A stretch of DNA of 33,960 bases. Source: Rickettsia endosymbiont of Oxypoda opaca (GTDB lineage: Bacteria > Pseudomonadota > Alphaproteobacteria > Rickettsiales > Rickettsiaceae). The notes under the pieces are model-generated. The model saw only the letters and a list, made by a program, of their open reading frames with translations, had not been told where the DNA came from and searched no databases. This document shows positions 8,157-16,631 of the stretch, piece after piece. The translations under genes were made by a program, and so were the position numbers. The stretch lies in NCBI GenBank assembly GCA_020881235.1, contig JAJIYK010000083.1, forward strand, positions 1 through 33,960, given 5' to 3'. Position 1 is the first letter of the stretch, and the number at the start of each line of letters is the position of its first letter.

Positions 8157-9035
8157 CTAACTATATTTACCGAATATTTCTTTATTTTTTATTTGCCAAA
8201 GTGCTGCAAATAACAATCCAACAGTAAACATTTGGAGGAAAAGTATCACCTCGCCAAGTGCAGGAGAGAGTAACGTAATAATAGGTTGAAGTAATATTGG
8301 CACGCCGCTAGCAAACATCACCAGCCTTATACAAATTTTCATTGGGGTTTTAGGACCGAATAAATTAGTTAAAACGTAAACTAATAAAATTATAAAACTT
8401 TTTTCAAATAAAAAAGTAACAAACCAAAAAAGAAGTATAATAGGCATCCCTATATAAATAAAGAGACCCGGAATTTTATCTAAACTATCTGCACAATATT
8501 TTTTTACTATCTCGGGAGTTAAAGCTTTTTGGTTTGGACCAAATATTTTAAAATATTCAATATCGGTAGTTAACTTTTTCTTAGTAGTGGCTTCTACTAA
8601 ATTTATTATAAGCTTATTTGCGGTTAATATAATAGGTATCTTACTTTTTTCGTTAAGTGGCAGCTGGTTATTAATATCGATAGCTACTATTTTATTTTTA
8701 TTTTTGCTATATAAATATAAAGGCTCTTCCTCTTCTAAGGAAATTTTTGTACCGTTATATTGAATATCCGGCAGTTGATTTATGATATATTCAATGTTTT
8801 CGGTAGCTTTTGATAAATGCTTGCCGTCAAAATAATCTTTTAACGTTGTTATATAATTTAATACAAAAATACAATAAATTATTGAAGGGATAAAAGAAAC
8901 GACAAATAAATACCTAATACCGTATCCCTGGTAATTCCTATAAACATCTTTATAAAAATTTACCGAGCTAACGGATAGCCGCAATTGACGGAATAACGTA
9001 TTTAACCATACTAATATAAATGATACTAAGTGCAT
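8157..9035 (-). CDS. DUF1189-like membrane protein, function unknown
   Basis: This 292-residue membrane protein of unknown function resembles the DUF1189 family in layout. One transmembrane helix near residues 40-62 (YLFVVSFIPSIIYCIFVLNYI) is followed by a soluble region of about 125 residues with charged segments. Four or so hydrophobic helices then crowd the C-terminal 100 residues (for example LFIYIGMPIILLFWFVTFLF and EVILFLQMFTVGLLFAALW). The soluble part is probably outside the cytoplasmic membrane. The gene stands alone, convergent with scoB and divergent from nuoN. Codon use looks native, so I take it for a conserved rickettsial gene. The DUF assignment is by recollection of the pattern, not by search. 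Confidence 0.7.
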   Translation of the reverse strand: MHLVSFILVWLNTLFRQLRLSVSSVNFYKDVYRNYQGYGIRYLFVVSFIPSIIYCIFVLNYITTLKDYFDGKHLSKATENIEYIINQLPDIQYNGTKISLEEEEPLYLYSKNKNKIVAIDINNQLPLNEKSKIPIILTANKLIINLVEATTKKKLTTDIEYFKIFGPNQKALTPEIVKKYCADSLDKIPGLFIYIGMPIILLFWFVTFLFEKSFIILLVYVLTNLFGPKTPMKICIRLVMFASGVPILLQPIITLLSPALGEVILFLQMFTVGLLFAALWQIKNKEIFGKYS

Positions 9036-9132
9036 TTTTAACTTAAATATTTAAACATAAATTTTATTAACCGTAGATTACACGAATATAGCATAAAGGG
9101 GAAGAAAAAAGAACGAAAATATGATAGAGTAG

Positions 9133-9146
9133 TATGTTATAACATA
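9133..9146. promoter_or_regulatory. 14-bp palindrome in divergent promoter region
   Basis: TATGTTATAACATA is a perfect palindrome midway between the divergent starts of 8157-9035 (-) and nuoN (+). The position suits a shared operator or overlapping -10 elements. AT-rich chance symmetry is an alternative. Confidence 0.3.
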
Positions 9147-9203
9147 TAAAATAATGAAGTTTATTGATTAAGCATTATTTATTTACTAATATCTATTTTT
9201 TTT

Positions 9204-10613
9204 ATGAATAACATCATGCTTGCACAATTTAATATTTTAATACCCGAGTTAACACTTATATTACTGGCACTTTTTAGCCAATTTTTTGCCGTAATTTTTA
9301 CCGGCAAAAACAAGGTTGTTGCTAATATTACCATTCTATTATCAATAATAGTAGTTTTTGTGATTTTAAAAATTTCCGGTCAGGAAGCTATCGCATTTAA
9401 CGATTCCTTTGCTATTAACATGGTTACAAGTAACTATAAAGCATTAGTTTTAATATTTACTATATTGACGATGCTGATTTACTGCGATTACTGTGCTACT
9501 GCCGAAGAAGAGTTAAAAAATGAATTTTTTACTTTATTATTATTATCGACGGTAGGGATTTTTGTAGCGATTTCTGCACGAAATTTTTTATTATTATTCT
9601 GTGCTATGGAGCTACCTACTTTAATCGCCTATGTTCTTGCCGGATTCAAGTTAAATGACATTAGTTCCTCAGAGGGAGCATTAAAATATTTTATTTTAGG
9701 CAGCTTAGTTAGCTGTTTATCGTTATTCGGTATTTCTTTTATATACGGCTTCGGCGGCAGTTTAGAGTTTAGCGATATTTTATATAAATTAAATACTGCT
9801 AATGCGAATATCGGTTTAATAGTCGGAATTGTACTTTTCTTAAGCAGCTTATTTTTTAAACTTGCAAGCGTTCCTTTGCATTCATGGGTACCGGATGTAT
9901 ATGAAGGCTCACCCATAAGCTCGGTTACGTATTTTGCTACCGCTTCAAAAATCGGCATGATTGCGGTTTTATTAAATGTAATGAATCTAATTATCGGTGA
10001 TTATCATTCTATTAGTGTTAATTTAGTAAAAATAATTGCCGTATTATCAATGATTTTTGGAGCACTCGGAGCAATTAGGCAAACATCTTTAAAAAGGCTA
10101 ATGGCATATAGTAGTATTTTAAATGTCGGTTATGTGTTGGTTGGAGTAGCATTACATAGCGTCGATGGAGATTTTGCCGCTATGCTTTATATGCTGATAT
10201 ATGCCACCGGCACAATAGGATTTTTTGCGTGTTTAATAGCCTTGCTAGGAAATGAAGCAGATAAAGCAACTTTTGAAACTATAAAAGGAGTGGCTGCAAA
10301 CCACAAAGCACTGGCAGGTGCCATAACGGTTATTATGTTTTCCATGATAGGCATTCCGCCGTTAGCCGGCTTTTTAGGAAAATATTATCTTTTTTATCAA
10401 GCAATTAATAAAGGGGAATATTTATTAGCTTTTGTCGGTATTTTTACTAGCGTTATAGCCGCTTATTATTATCTCAAAATTATTAAAACTATGTCTTTTG
10501 TCGAAAATATTGAGCTAGTCGAGAAAAAAATACCGTCGCAATATGGGTTGCTATTAATTAATTCCATAGTTATAGTTTTTTTACTTTTTGCTTCTTTTTT
10601 TATTAAGTTTTGA
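9204..10613 (+). CDS. nuoN: NADH-quinone oxidoreductase subunit N
   Basis: NuoN is one of the three antiporter-like proton-pumping membrane subunits of respiratory complex I. The 469-residue protein is hydrophobic throughout with about 14 transmembrane helices. Diagnostic stretches include the FCAMELPTLIAYVL segment with the conserved glutamate of helix 5, the SLFFKLASVPLHSWVPDVYEGSP stretch with the pumping lysine and histidine region, LKRLMAYSSILNVGYVL and MFSMIGIPPLAGFLGK. It stands apart from any other nuo gene, as expected for scattered complex I genes in Rickettsia. Start at 9204; an ATG at 9216 (MLAQFNILIPEL) is an alternative. Confidence 0.95.
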   Translation: MNNIMLAQFNILIPELTLILLALFSQFFAVIFTGKNKVVANITILLSIIVVFVILKISGQEAIAFNDSFAINMVTSNYKALVLIFTILTMLIYCDYCATAEEELKNEFFTLLLLSTVGIFVAISARNFLLLFCAMELPTLIAYVLAGFKLNDISSSEGALKYFILGSLVSCLSLFGISFIYGFGGSLEFSDILYKLNTANANIGLIVGIVLFLSSLFFKLASVPLHSWVPDVYEGSPISSVTYFATASKIGMIAVLLNVMNLIIGDYHSISVNLVKIIAVLSMIFGALGAIRQTSLKRLMAYSSILNVGYVLVGVALHSVDGDFAAMLYMLIYATGTIGFFACLIALLGNEADKATFETIKGVAANHKALAGAITVIMFSMIGIPPLAGFLGKYYLFYQAINKGEYLLAFVGIFTSVIAAYYYLKIIKTMSFVENIELVEKKIPSQYGLLLINSIVIVFLLFASFFIKF

Positions 10614-10633
10614 AATAAAACCTGTTTTCAGGG

Positions 10634-10800
10634 GGTGTTGCATGGATGCCCCAAACGTCATTGCGAGCGACTGAAAGGAGCGTGGCAATCTAGAAAATAA
10701 TAAATTTCATAGTGCTTTTTGTCATTTTTTTCCTGGATTGCCACGTCGGTACTTCGTACCTCCTCGCAATGACGTTTTTGGTATCCATACAACAATGCCT
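10634..10800. repeat. Type-C palindromic element after nuoN
   Basis: The element is framed by GTGTTGCATGGATGCC (10635) and GTATCCATACAACAATGCCT (10781-10800). The core starts CGTCATTGCGAGCGACTGAA and ends CTCCTCGCAATGACG, with inner halves GTGGCAATCTAG and CTGGATTGCCACGTC. The core left half is almost identical to the copy at 23676-23745. No coding sequence is visible. Confidence 0.85.
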
Positions 10801-10851
10801 AGTTCAAACGGGAATGACATAAAGAAGAGTGGGAACAACTTAATATAATAT

Positions 10852-11652
10852 ATGAACAACTATAAGCTGCTCATCTTCGACGAAATAGATAGTACTAACC
10901 TAGAGGCTATTAGAATCGCAAAAACTAGCCCTTCTCTAAATTATGCAATACTTGCAAAAACTCAAACCCAAGGACGTGGACGGAACGGTAAAAAATGGCA
11001 ATCCTTACTAGGCAATTTACATGCTAGTTTATTATTAAAGCCCAATAAAGAACTAACACTTTTCCCTCAGTTATCTTTTGTAACAGGTCTTGCCGTATAT
11101 GAAACTATAAAATCTCTTATTTTTCAATGTCATTCCCGCGTAGGCGGGAATCCAGGAAAATATTATATAGATTCCCGCCTTCGCGGGAATGACACTGTAG
11201 GAAAAAATAGTATTAAATTGAAATGGCCGAATGATATCCTAATCAACGATAAAAAAATTTCCGGCATACTTCTTGAATCTCTTACCGTTGCAAATAATAA
11301 TTACCTAATAATCGGGGTAGGAATCAATATAATCCATAACCCATTAAATATTGATCAACTAACTACTAGCTTCTCTGCCGAGAATATAGCAATTCACGAA
11401 CCGACAGCGTTACTTGATATTTTTATAGTAAATTTTGAAAAATATTATCAAATTTGGCAGCAAAAAGGATTCACCGAGATTAGAAAAATTTGGCTAGAAA
11501 AGGCTTATAAACTAAATGAATCAGTCACGATTAACGATAATAGCAATCCTATTACGGGTATATTTAAAGGCATTGATGAGTTTGGTAGGATAATTATACA
11601 ACTCTCTCCAAAAAAAATATCTTATTTTGTAGCCGGCGAACTTTCTTTTTAA
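10852..11652 (+). CDS. birA: Biotin--[acetyl-CoA-carboxylase] ligase with in-frame repeat insert
   Basis: BirA activates biotin with ATP and attaches it to biotin carboxyl carrier proteins. Conserved motifs are DEIDSTN near the start, the biotinyl-AMP loop GRGRNGKKW (41-49), KWPNDILIND (124-133) and DKKISGILLE (133-142). The protein lacks the N-terminal DNA-binding domain of E. coli BirA, so it is a ligase only. Residues ~93-117 (FQCHSRVGGNPGK...DSRLRGND) are encoded by a type-D palindromic repeat, and without them the length (~240) matches the short ligases. The insert lies just before the KWPND motif, in what should be a surface loop of the catalytic domain. Confidence 0.92.
   Translation: MNNYKLLIFDEIDSTNLEAIRIAKTSPSLNYAILAKTQTQGRGRNGKKWQSLLGNLHASLLLKPNKELTLFPQLSFVTGLAVYETIKSLIFQCHSRVGGNPGKYYIDSRLRGNDTVGKNSIKLKWPNDILINDKKISGILLESLTVANNNYLIIGVGINIIHNPLNIDQLTTSFSAENIAIHEPTALLDIFIVNFEKYYQIWQQKGFTEIRKIWLEKAYKLNESVTINDNSNPITGIFKGIDEFGRIIIQLSPKKISYFVAGELSF
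11128..11196. repeat. Type-D RPE inserted in frame within birA
   Basis: The arms TGTCATTCCCGCG...GCGGGAATCCAGG and AGATTCCCGCC...GCGGGAATGACA flank a short AT spacer. The unit keeps the birA frame open and encodes CHSRVGGNPG and DSRLRGND, peptides typical of RPE insertions. The outer GTTGTTGCATGG frame seen around intergenic copies is missing here. Confidence 0.9.
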
Positions 11653-11704
11653 ATAAAATAATATTAAATTTTAAATCTTAAGTTCAATTTATGAGTGATG
11701 ATGT

Positions 11705-12349
11705 ATGTTAAAAAATATTGTGAGAAAATCTCTTCAGTTTTCACCTATAAGTGAGCCATTAAATATTGTAGAGTTATACAACACGGGTATAAGTTTATAC
11801 CAGGAAGCCGAGACTGAGGCTAACCCCAATAACAAAATAGAAAAATATACGGAAGCTATACAATACCTACAATGTGCCATGATTTTAGGTAATAAAGATG
11901 CTTTTGTTGCAGTAGTAAAGTTTTATAACGACGATCCTATTACCATACGTCTTAAAGATACAGGAGTGGTAATAGATAAAGTTCACAAAGCTATATTAGT
12001 GGCAGAACAGATTCAATGTGACGATGCTGTGCTAGATATTATGGAGGGTGAGAGATTAGTGTGGACTAGAATACCAATAGCAGATTTTTTAGTTAGATCT
12101 TTTCTGGAGGCAATTCTAAAAGAATGCAATAACGAGTTTCAAAAGCAAAAAATACAATGTCACTTTATCATCAATGATAGTGATATGAAAAATCATATAG
12201 AATTAAATGACTTTACACCAATAGAATTACAGGAAATACCTAAGCAAGAGCCAAATATGCACACTGAAGAAGATAATACCTCAAAGTTAATAGCCAAGAA
12301 TCCACACTACTTTGATAATTGTTGCGATGGTGGATGTATTATCACATAA
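11705..12349 (+). CDS. Unknown protein ending in a CaaX box, candidate host-prenylated effector
   Basis: I do not recognise this 214-residue protein. The N-terminal half is helical and has a TPR/Sel1-like look (YNTGISLYQEAETEA...YTEAIQYLQCAMILGNKDAF). The middle is mixed and the C-terminal ~50 residues are acidic and probably unstructured. No signal peptide or transmembrane helix is visible. The last residues are NCCDGGCIIT: cysteine 211 followed by Ile-Ile-Thr fits a CaaX prenylation box, and Cys206-Cys207 just upstream fit palmitoylation sites as in Ras proteins. Bacteria have no protein farnesyltransferase, so such a tail makes sense only in a eukaryotic cytosol, where Rickettsia lives. 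The start at 11705 is the only reasonable ATG. Repeats begin right after the stop codon. Confidence 0.7.
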   Translation: MLKNIVRKSLQFSPISEPLNIVELYNTGISLYQEAETEANPNNKIEKYTEAIQYLQCAMILGNKDAFVAVVKFYNDDPITIRLKDTGVVIDKVHKAILVAEQIQCDDAVLDIMEGERLVWTRIPIADFLVRSFLEAILKECNNEFQKQKIQCHFIINDSDMKNHIELNDFTPIELQEIPKQEPNMHTEEDNTSKLIAKNPHYFDNCCDGGCIIT

Positions 12350-12692
12350 TAAGGCTGTTGTTGCATGGATATCCCAAACATCATGGCGGTGACTTGATCG
12401 GCGTTATGGCATGGATCGAATTTTCGATGTCATTCCCGCGAAAGCGGGAATCCAGACTTTTTTTTGTCATGCTGAACTTGTTTCAGCATCTATTTGTAGT
12501 AGATCCTGAAATAAATTCAGGAGGACTTAAAAATATTTTTTTCTGGGTTCCCGCTTTTGTGGGAATGAGATATAGCACTTTTTTAGACCCACGCAACAAC
12601 ACCGCCTCGTCATGACGTTTAGGGTATCCACGCAACAATGCTTGTGCCGCCTCGCCATGACGATTTCGGGAGCCATACAACAACGCCCTCTT
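12350..12692. repeat. Cluster of type-D, type-E and frame repeats
   Basis: This gap of about 360 bp is filled by repeats. Contents are TGTTGTTGCATGGAT at 12356, a type-D half (TGTCATTCCCGCGAAAGCGG, 12427), a type-E pair (GTCATGCTGAACTTG...GATCCTGAAATAAATTCAGG, ~12466-12523), a degenerate type-D right half (GGTTCCCGC...GTGGGAATGAGA), and three copies of the CCA(C/T)GCAACAAC end motif up to 12690. It separates the convergent genes 11705-12349 and uvrC. No gene is supported. Confidence 0.85.
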
Positions 12693-12710
12693 CAGGTTAA
12701 TCGGAATATG

Positions 12711-14570
12711 CTATTTTTCCTTATTTAACGCCTGAAAAATTATTTGTGCTAAGGGAACGCTGATGCCTTTTACTTTCGATAATTCGGCTATGCTAGCTTC
12801 GCATATTGCTTTGTAGGAACCGAAATAATGTAGTAATGCTTTTTTGCGTATTTCTCCGATATTATCTATTTGATCAAGGCTAGATATTTTTATAGCTCTC
12901 GACCTACCTAGTCTATGGTTTTTTATAGCAAAATTATGTGCCTCATCTCGCAGAATTTGTAAATATTTCATCAGCGGCTGATTCTTATCTATGGTAAAAA
13001 CCTCTCTATTTACCATATGAAACTGCTCAAGACCGGCATTTCTATCAGGACCTTTTGACATACAAACAAACGGCAAGTTTATACCTAATTTATTCATTAC
13101 TTCTTTCACTATGCTTAAATGTCCTTTCCCGCCGTCGATAATCATTAAGCTTGGAGTTTTATGCGGCTCTTGCTTTAGCCTTGTAAGCCTTCTTGTGAGA
13201 ACTTGCCTTAGCATATCAAAATCGTCTCCCCTAGCCTCCCCTTTAACGTCGTCCTTTTCAGTTACCGCAACGTTAAAAATTCTATATTCTTTCTTATCAA
13301 AACCTGATTTACCGGCGACAATCATCGCCCCTACTGCGAACTTACCCATAATATGGCTATTATCATATACCTCTATACGTTCGGGCAGTTCCGGCAGATC
13401 AAATAAATCTTTGATTTCTGTTATAACCGCTTGATTTTTAGCAAATCTTTTTAAATGCTGATCTAAAGATAGTGCCGCATTTGCTTCAGCATTTTCTACT
13501 AATTTAGCTTTACCGCCGCTAACGGGAATTGTAATATTAAACTTATTTATATTATTAAATTTTTTTATAGCTTCTATAACATTTTCTTTATTATCTATCG
13601 GACAATTAAGAATAATTTCCGGTGGAGCTTGTTGTTTTTGATAAAACTGCAGTATGAAATACTCTAAAACCTCTTCCTTACTACTATTCTCCGTATGAAC
13701 CGGAAAATAAGAGATATTACCACATGCTTGACCGATGCGGTAAAGAAACACCTCTACACAATAATGACCGTTTTTTTCTATAATAGTAATCACATCGGCA
13801 TCTTTAACGGCATTAAATATACCGGCTTTCAGTTGCACGTAACTTAAAGCTTTAATACGATCCCTAATTTCCGCTGCTTCTTCAAAACGCATCTGCCGGC
13901 TTAATTCTTCCATTTTGCTAGATAAATTTTCTTGCAGCTCTTTAGTGCGACCTTGCAAAAAATCTTTTACTTGCATCACTAGCTCGGCATAATCTTCTTT
14001 ATTAATTTTCCCAACGCAAGGAGCATAACAACGCTTAATCTCATATTGTAAACATGGACGTTTGCGAGTATTGAAATAATTATCGGTACAAGAACGTAAT
14101 TTAAAAATTTTTTGCAATTCTTTTAAAGTAGTAATTACATGAGCAGGAGAAGCAAACGGACCGAAAAACTTACCGTTTGTTAAATTTCTCCCTCTAAATT
14201 TAAGTAATTGAGGGTAATCGTGATCTAAACGTAATTTGATAAAAGGAAATGACTTATCGTCTTTTAGTAATATATTAAATTTCGGTTGGAATTTTTTAAT
14301 TAACTGTGCTTCTAGAAGCAGAGCCTCCACCTCGGAATTTGTCACGCTATATTCCAAGAAATGAGTAGCCGCTACCATCCGAATAGTTTTGGTATCTAAG
14401 TCAGTATTAATATAATTAGTAAGACGTTTTTTTAGATTTTTAGCTTTCCCGACATAAATAATTTGTTTGCTAATATCAAACATGCGGTAAACCCCCGCAC
14501 TAGTCGGAGCATCTTCAAGACGAGATTTTATTAACCTACTTCCTATAAGTTGTTTTAATTCTGGAGCCAT
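12711..14570 (-). CDS. uvrC: Excinuclease ABC subunit C
   Basis: UvrC makes both incisions in nucleotide excision repair after UvrAB has located a lesion. All domains are present: an N-terminal GIY-YIG nuclease (GVYRMFDISKQIIYVGKAKNLKKRL, ~residues 26-50), the cysteine cluster around CLQYEIKRCYAPCVG, a UVR motif for UvrB contact (KMEELSRQMRFEEAAEIRDRI), the RNase H-like nuclease (VYDNSHIMGKFAVGAMIV, LMIIDGGKGH) and a C-terminal helix-hairpin-helix pair (IGEIRKKALLHYFGS, LSKVKGISVPLAQ). The 619-residue length is normal. The start codon at 14568-14570 lies inside a palindromic-element end, so the first residues (MAPELKQLIG) may not be ancestral. Confidence 0.95.
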   Translation of the reverse strand: MAPELKQLIGSRLIKSRLEDAPTSAGVYRMFDISKQIIYVGKAKNLKKRLTNYINTDLDTKTIRMVAATHFLEYSVTNSEVEALLLEAQLIKKFQPKFNILLKDDKSFPFIKLRLDHDYPQLLKFRGRNLTNGKFFGPFASPAHVITTLKELQKIFKLRSCTDNYFNTRKRPCLQYEIKRCYAPCVGKINKEDYAELVMQVKDFLQGRTKELQENLSSKMEELSRQMRFEEAAEIRDRIKALSYVQLKAGIFNAVKDADVITIIEKNGHYCVEVFLYRIGQACGNISYFPVHTENSSKEEVLEYFILQFYQKQQAPPEIILNCPIDNKENVIEAIKKFNNINKFNITIPVSGGKAKLVENAEANAALSLDQHLKRFAKNQAVITEIKDLFDLPELPERIEVYDNSHIMGKFAVGAMIVAGKSGFDKKEYRIFNVAVTEKDDVKGEARGDDFDMLRQVLTRRLTRLKQEPHKTPSLMIIDGGKGHLSIVKEVMNKLGINLPFVCMSKGPDRNAGLEQFHMVNREVFTIDKNQPLMKYLQILRDEAHNFAIKNHRLGRSRAIKISSLDQIDNIGEIRKKALLHYFGSYKAICEASIAELSKVKGISVPLAQIIFQALNKEK

Positions 14571-14581
14571 GCAACAACGCC
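14564..14581. repeat. Solitary element end overlapping uvrC start
   Basis: GAGCCATGCAACAACGCC is the terminal motif that frames the type-A, -C and -D elements in this window. Here it stands alone. Read on the minus strand it supplies the ATGGCTC that begins uvrC. Confidence 0.75.
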
Positions 14582-14737
14582 AATATTCTTAATCATGTAA
14601 TTTAACAATGTAACTTATAATAAAAATGGTTGTATATCCTTATTCCTTTCTCTATTATGTTGCTAAAATATGCACTACACAGAAGTTGTAGTTATATATC
14701 TTATAATTAACTAAATTTCAATTCAAAAAATTTAAAT

Positions 14738-15934
14738 ATGACTCATAAGAATTTATCACATTTGACTGAACAACAAATTAAAGAGCTAATAAACCGCTAC
14801 TATAATAATGAGAAAGTAGCAGATTTATTAAAAGAATTTGACATTAACTCATCTGCCAATGTTTTAGTTAGTCTATTTCCGCCTATAATTCATTGTGAAT
14901 TATTTTGTAAATATTGCCAAGATATAAATTTAGTTAGCAAACTAGAAAGTAGAAGTTATAATTTAGTAAATTTTAATCCTATTTGTCCTGTATGTAATCA
15001 TAACGATAAACCGTATTGTTCATGTCGTAATTGTCAAGAAGTTATATACCGTCAAAGACAAGTTGAAGAAGAGCATAAAAGACGTATCTTAATGAATGCA
15101 TTTTTGTATAAGAATATTAAAGTTCCTTTTATTGAAGAGCTGACTCTAAAGGATGCTTTATATTTATTGAGCGTAATATCACATTCTGCTCCTGAGGATC
15201 TTAAGTTTGTAAAACCATATTCAGAAAGACCTTCTATATTGAAATTAGCACCGGACGAAGATTTAATAGTTGATATTATAAATCATTTAAGCCATAGAGG
15301 CTTTATACTGATTAATCCCTCAATAAATGATATTTGTGCCTTTCAATTTAATGCAGAACAACAAGTAGTAGGGTACTATAAAAATAAAATTTTATGGGAA
15401 CTTTTACCAAATATGAATGCTCAGGAAAAACAACAATATTTGTATTCTGTCATAAATATCGTTAAAGGTGTATGGTCTTCAGCATGGAAAAGTGATATTA
15501 TTGAGACATGGCAACAAATTGCTATATATGAATGTATGGAGCATTTTAAAGATTTATTAGTTAAACATAAATTCGTTACTGATGAAGACCCAAGAAAAAA
15601 AATCTTGGCAACTTTCACAGATTTATTAAAAAACCTTTCAGTAGGGCAAATATTTAATTTATCATGGCAAGCGGTTCGTGATATGAAATATTATATTTCC
15701 TTACAGAACTCAAGCTGTTTCCAAGGTAAAAATATTTTTATTGAAAGTAATGTATTTATCAGTAAAATACATAACAAAGCAGCAAAAGTAATTTCCAAAA
15801 ATTGGACAATAAAAAACTCTCAAAGAGAGTTTTGCTTTCCTCAAACTATCCTCAGCTCCACTTTTTTCAATACATTTTTAGAATTAGGGAATGAATATTA
15901 TGAAAATGTTATGCCGGTTGATTACAAACGATAA
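14738..15934 (+). CDS. Unknown zinc-ribbon protein with N-terminal helix-turn-helix-like segment
   Basis: This is a 398-residue protein of unknown function. Residues 9-40 (LTEQQIKELINRYYNNEKVADLLKEFDI) look like a helix-turn-helix. Eight cysteines follow in a zinc-ribbon arrangement: C53, C57xxC60, C83xxC86 and C94xC96xxC99. The remaining ~280 residues are a mixed alpha-helical domain without motifs known to me. The layout, HTH plus zinc ribbon plus large variable body, recalls isolated accessory proteins of Gram-negative genomes, but I cannot name the family. It has its own promoter region (about 160 bp, AT-rich) and is convergent with the CsaA-like gene, 41 bp away. The start at 14738 is the first in-frame ATG. 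Confidence 0.7.
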   Translation: MTHKNLSHLTEQQIKELINRYYNNEKVADLLKEFDINSSANVLVSLFPPIIHCELFCKYCQDINLVSKLESRSYNLVNFNPICPVCNHNDKPYCSCRNCQEVIYRQRQVEEEHKRRILMNAFLYKNIKVPFIEELTLKDALYLLSVISHSAPEDLKFVKPYSERPSILKLAPDEDLIVDIINHLSHRGFILINPSINDICAFQFNAEQQVVGYYKNKILWELLPNMNAQEKQQYLYSVINIVKGVWSSAWKSDIIETWQQIAIYECMEHFKDLLVKHKFVTDEDPRKKILATFTDLLKNLSVGQIFNLSWQAVRDMKYYISLQNSSCFQGKNIFIESNVFISKIHNKAAKVISKNWTIKNSQREFCFPQTILSSTFFNTFLELGNEYYENVMPVDYKR

Positions 15935-15975
15935 TATATAACAAATAACTTCAGGAAAGCTTTTATAGCCTCAAA

Positions 15976-16314
15976 TTAACATAATTTTTGACCGTTCGGT
16001 GCTTTAGGGTCAACCGTAACTAAACATATATCATCGTTGCTATCCGGAAAGCCTACCAATAAAAACTGCGATAAAAAACCTGCGATATTTTTTTCTCCTA
16101 AATTTACACAACCGACTATAGGCTTACCAATTAAGGTTTCAAGAGCATAATATTTTGTTATTTGTGCCGAGGTTTGCAATACACCGATTTCACTCCCAAA
16201 ATCTGCCCAGACTTTAAAAGCCGGTTTTTTAGCTCTCGGAAATTCTTCTACTTTGATGATTATACCGGAACGTAATTCCACTTGTTCAAATTCATCATAT
16301 GTTATAGTTTTCAT
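15976..16314 (-). CDS. csaA: CsaA-like tRNA-binding OB-fold protein
   Basis: This 112-residue single-domain protein has the EMAP-II/tRNA-binding OB fold, as in CsaA and the C-termini of some aminoacyl-tRNA synthetases. Family stretches are YDEFEQVELRSGIIIKVEEFPRAKKPAFKVWADFG, then GVLQTSAQIT, IGKPIVGCVNL and the GF..QFLLVGFPD end. CsaA was described as a secretion-related chaperone in Bacillus and binds tRNA-like structures; its role in Rickettsia is unknown. Length is typical. It stands alone with a type-B element in its upstream region 42 bp before the ATG. Confidence 0.88.
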   Translation of the reverse strand: MKTITYDEFEQVELRSGIIIKVEEFPRAKKPAFKVWADFGSEIGVLQTSAQITKYYALETLIGKPIVGCVNLGEKNIAGFLSQFLLVGFPDSNDDICLVTVDPKAPNGQKLC

Positions 16315-16356
16315 ATTTTCCTGATATTTTTAAATTGCTTGGTCAGTATACTGTGT

Positions 16357-16529
16357 TGTACGAACGTTAAAGAAAAGGCTGTGTCATGCCGTGACTTGAT
16401 CACGGCATCCAGAAAAATAAAGCCATATTAGACTTATTTTAGAGTCTTTTTATGACACTATAGACTGGATTCCGTGGTCGTAGCCACGGAATGACAGAAT
16501 TTTTACCTCTTTATTTAAACGTTCGTACA
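16357..16529. repeat. Complete type-B palindromic element with terminal inverted and flanking direct repeats
   Basis: The ends are the inverted repeats TGTACGAACGTT (16357-16368) and AACGTTCGTACA (16518-16529). The interior has two hairpin halves: TGTCATGCCGTGACTTGATC...CATCCAG and CTGGATTCCGTGG...CCACGGAATGACA. The decamer GGTCAGTATA occurs on both sides at 16341-16350 and 16536-16545, like a target-site duplication set a few bases off the ends. The near-identical reverse copy is at 1-129. This is a MITE-like, non-coding element. Confidence 0.8.
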
Positions 16530-16631
16530 CTAGTAGGTCAGTATAAGATAATAAGTTGTATTTTTCGACATGAATTGACTCCGGTGGATGAAAAGCAAGT
16601 TCCAAGGTTTAAGTTTATTGCAGGCTAATAG

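Noticed and set aside
12319..12683. Open frames on both strands in the gap before uvrC
   Set aside because: They are repeat-encoded (type-D and type-E units) with no ribosome binding site and no unique sequence.
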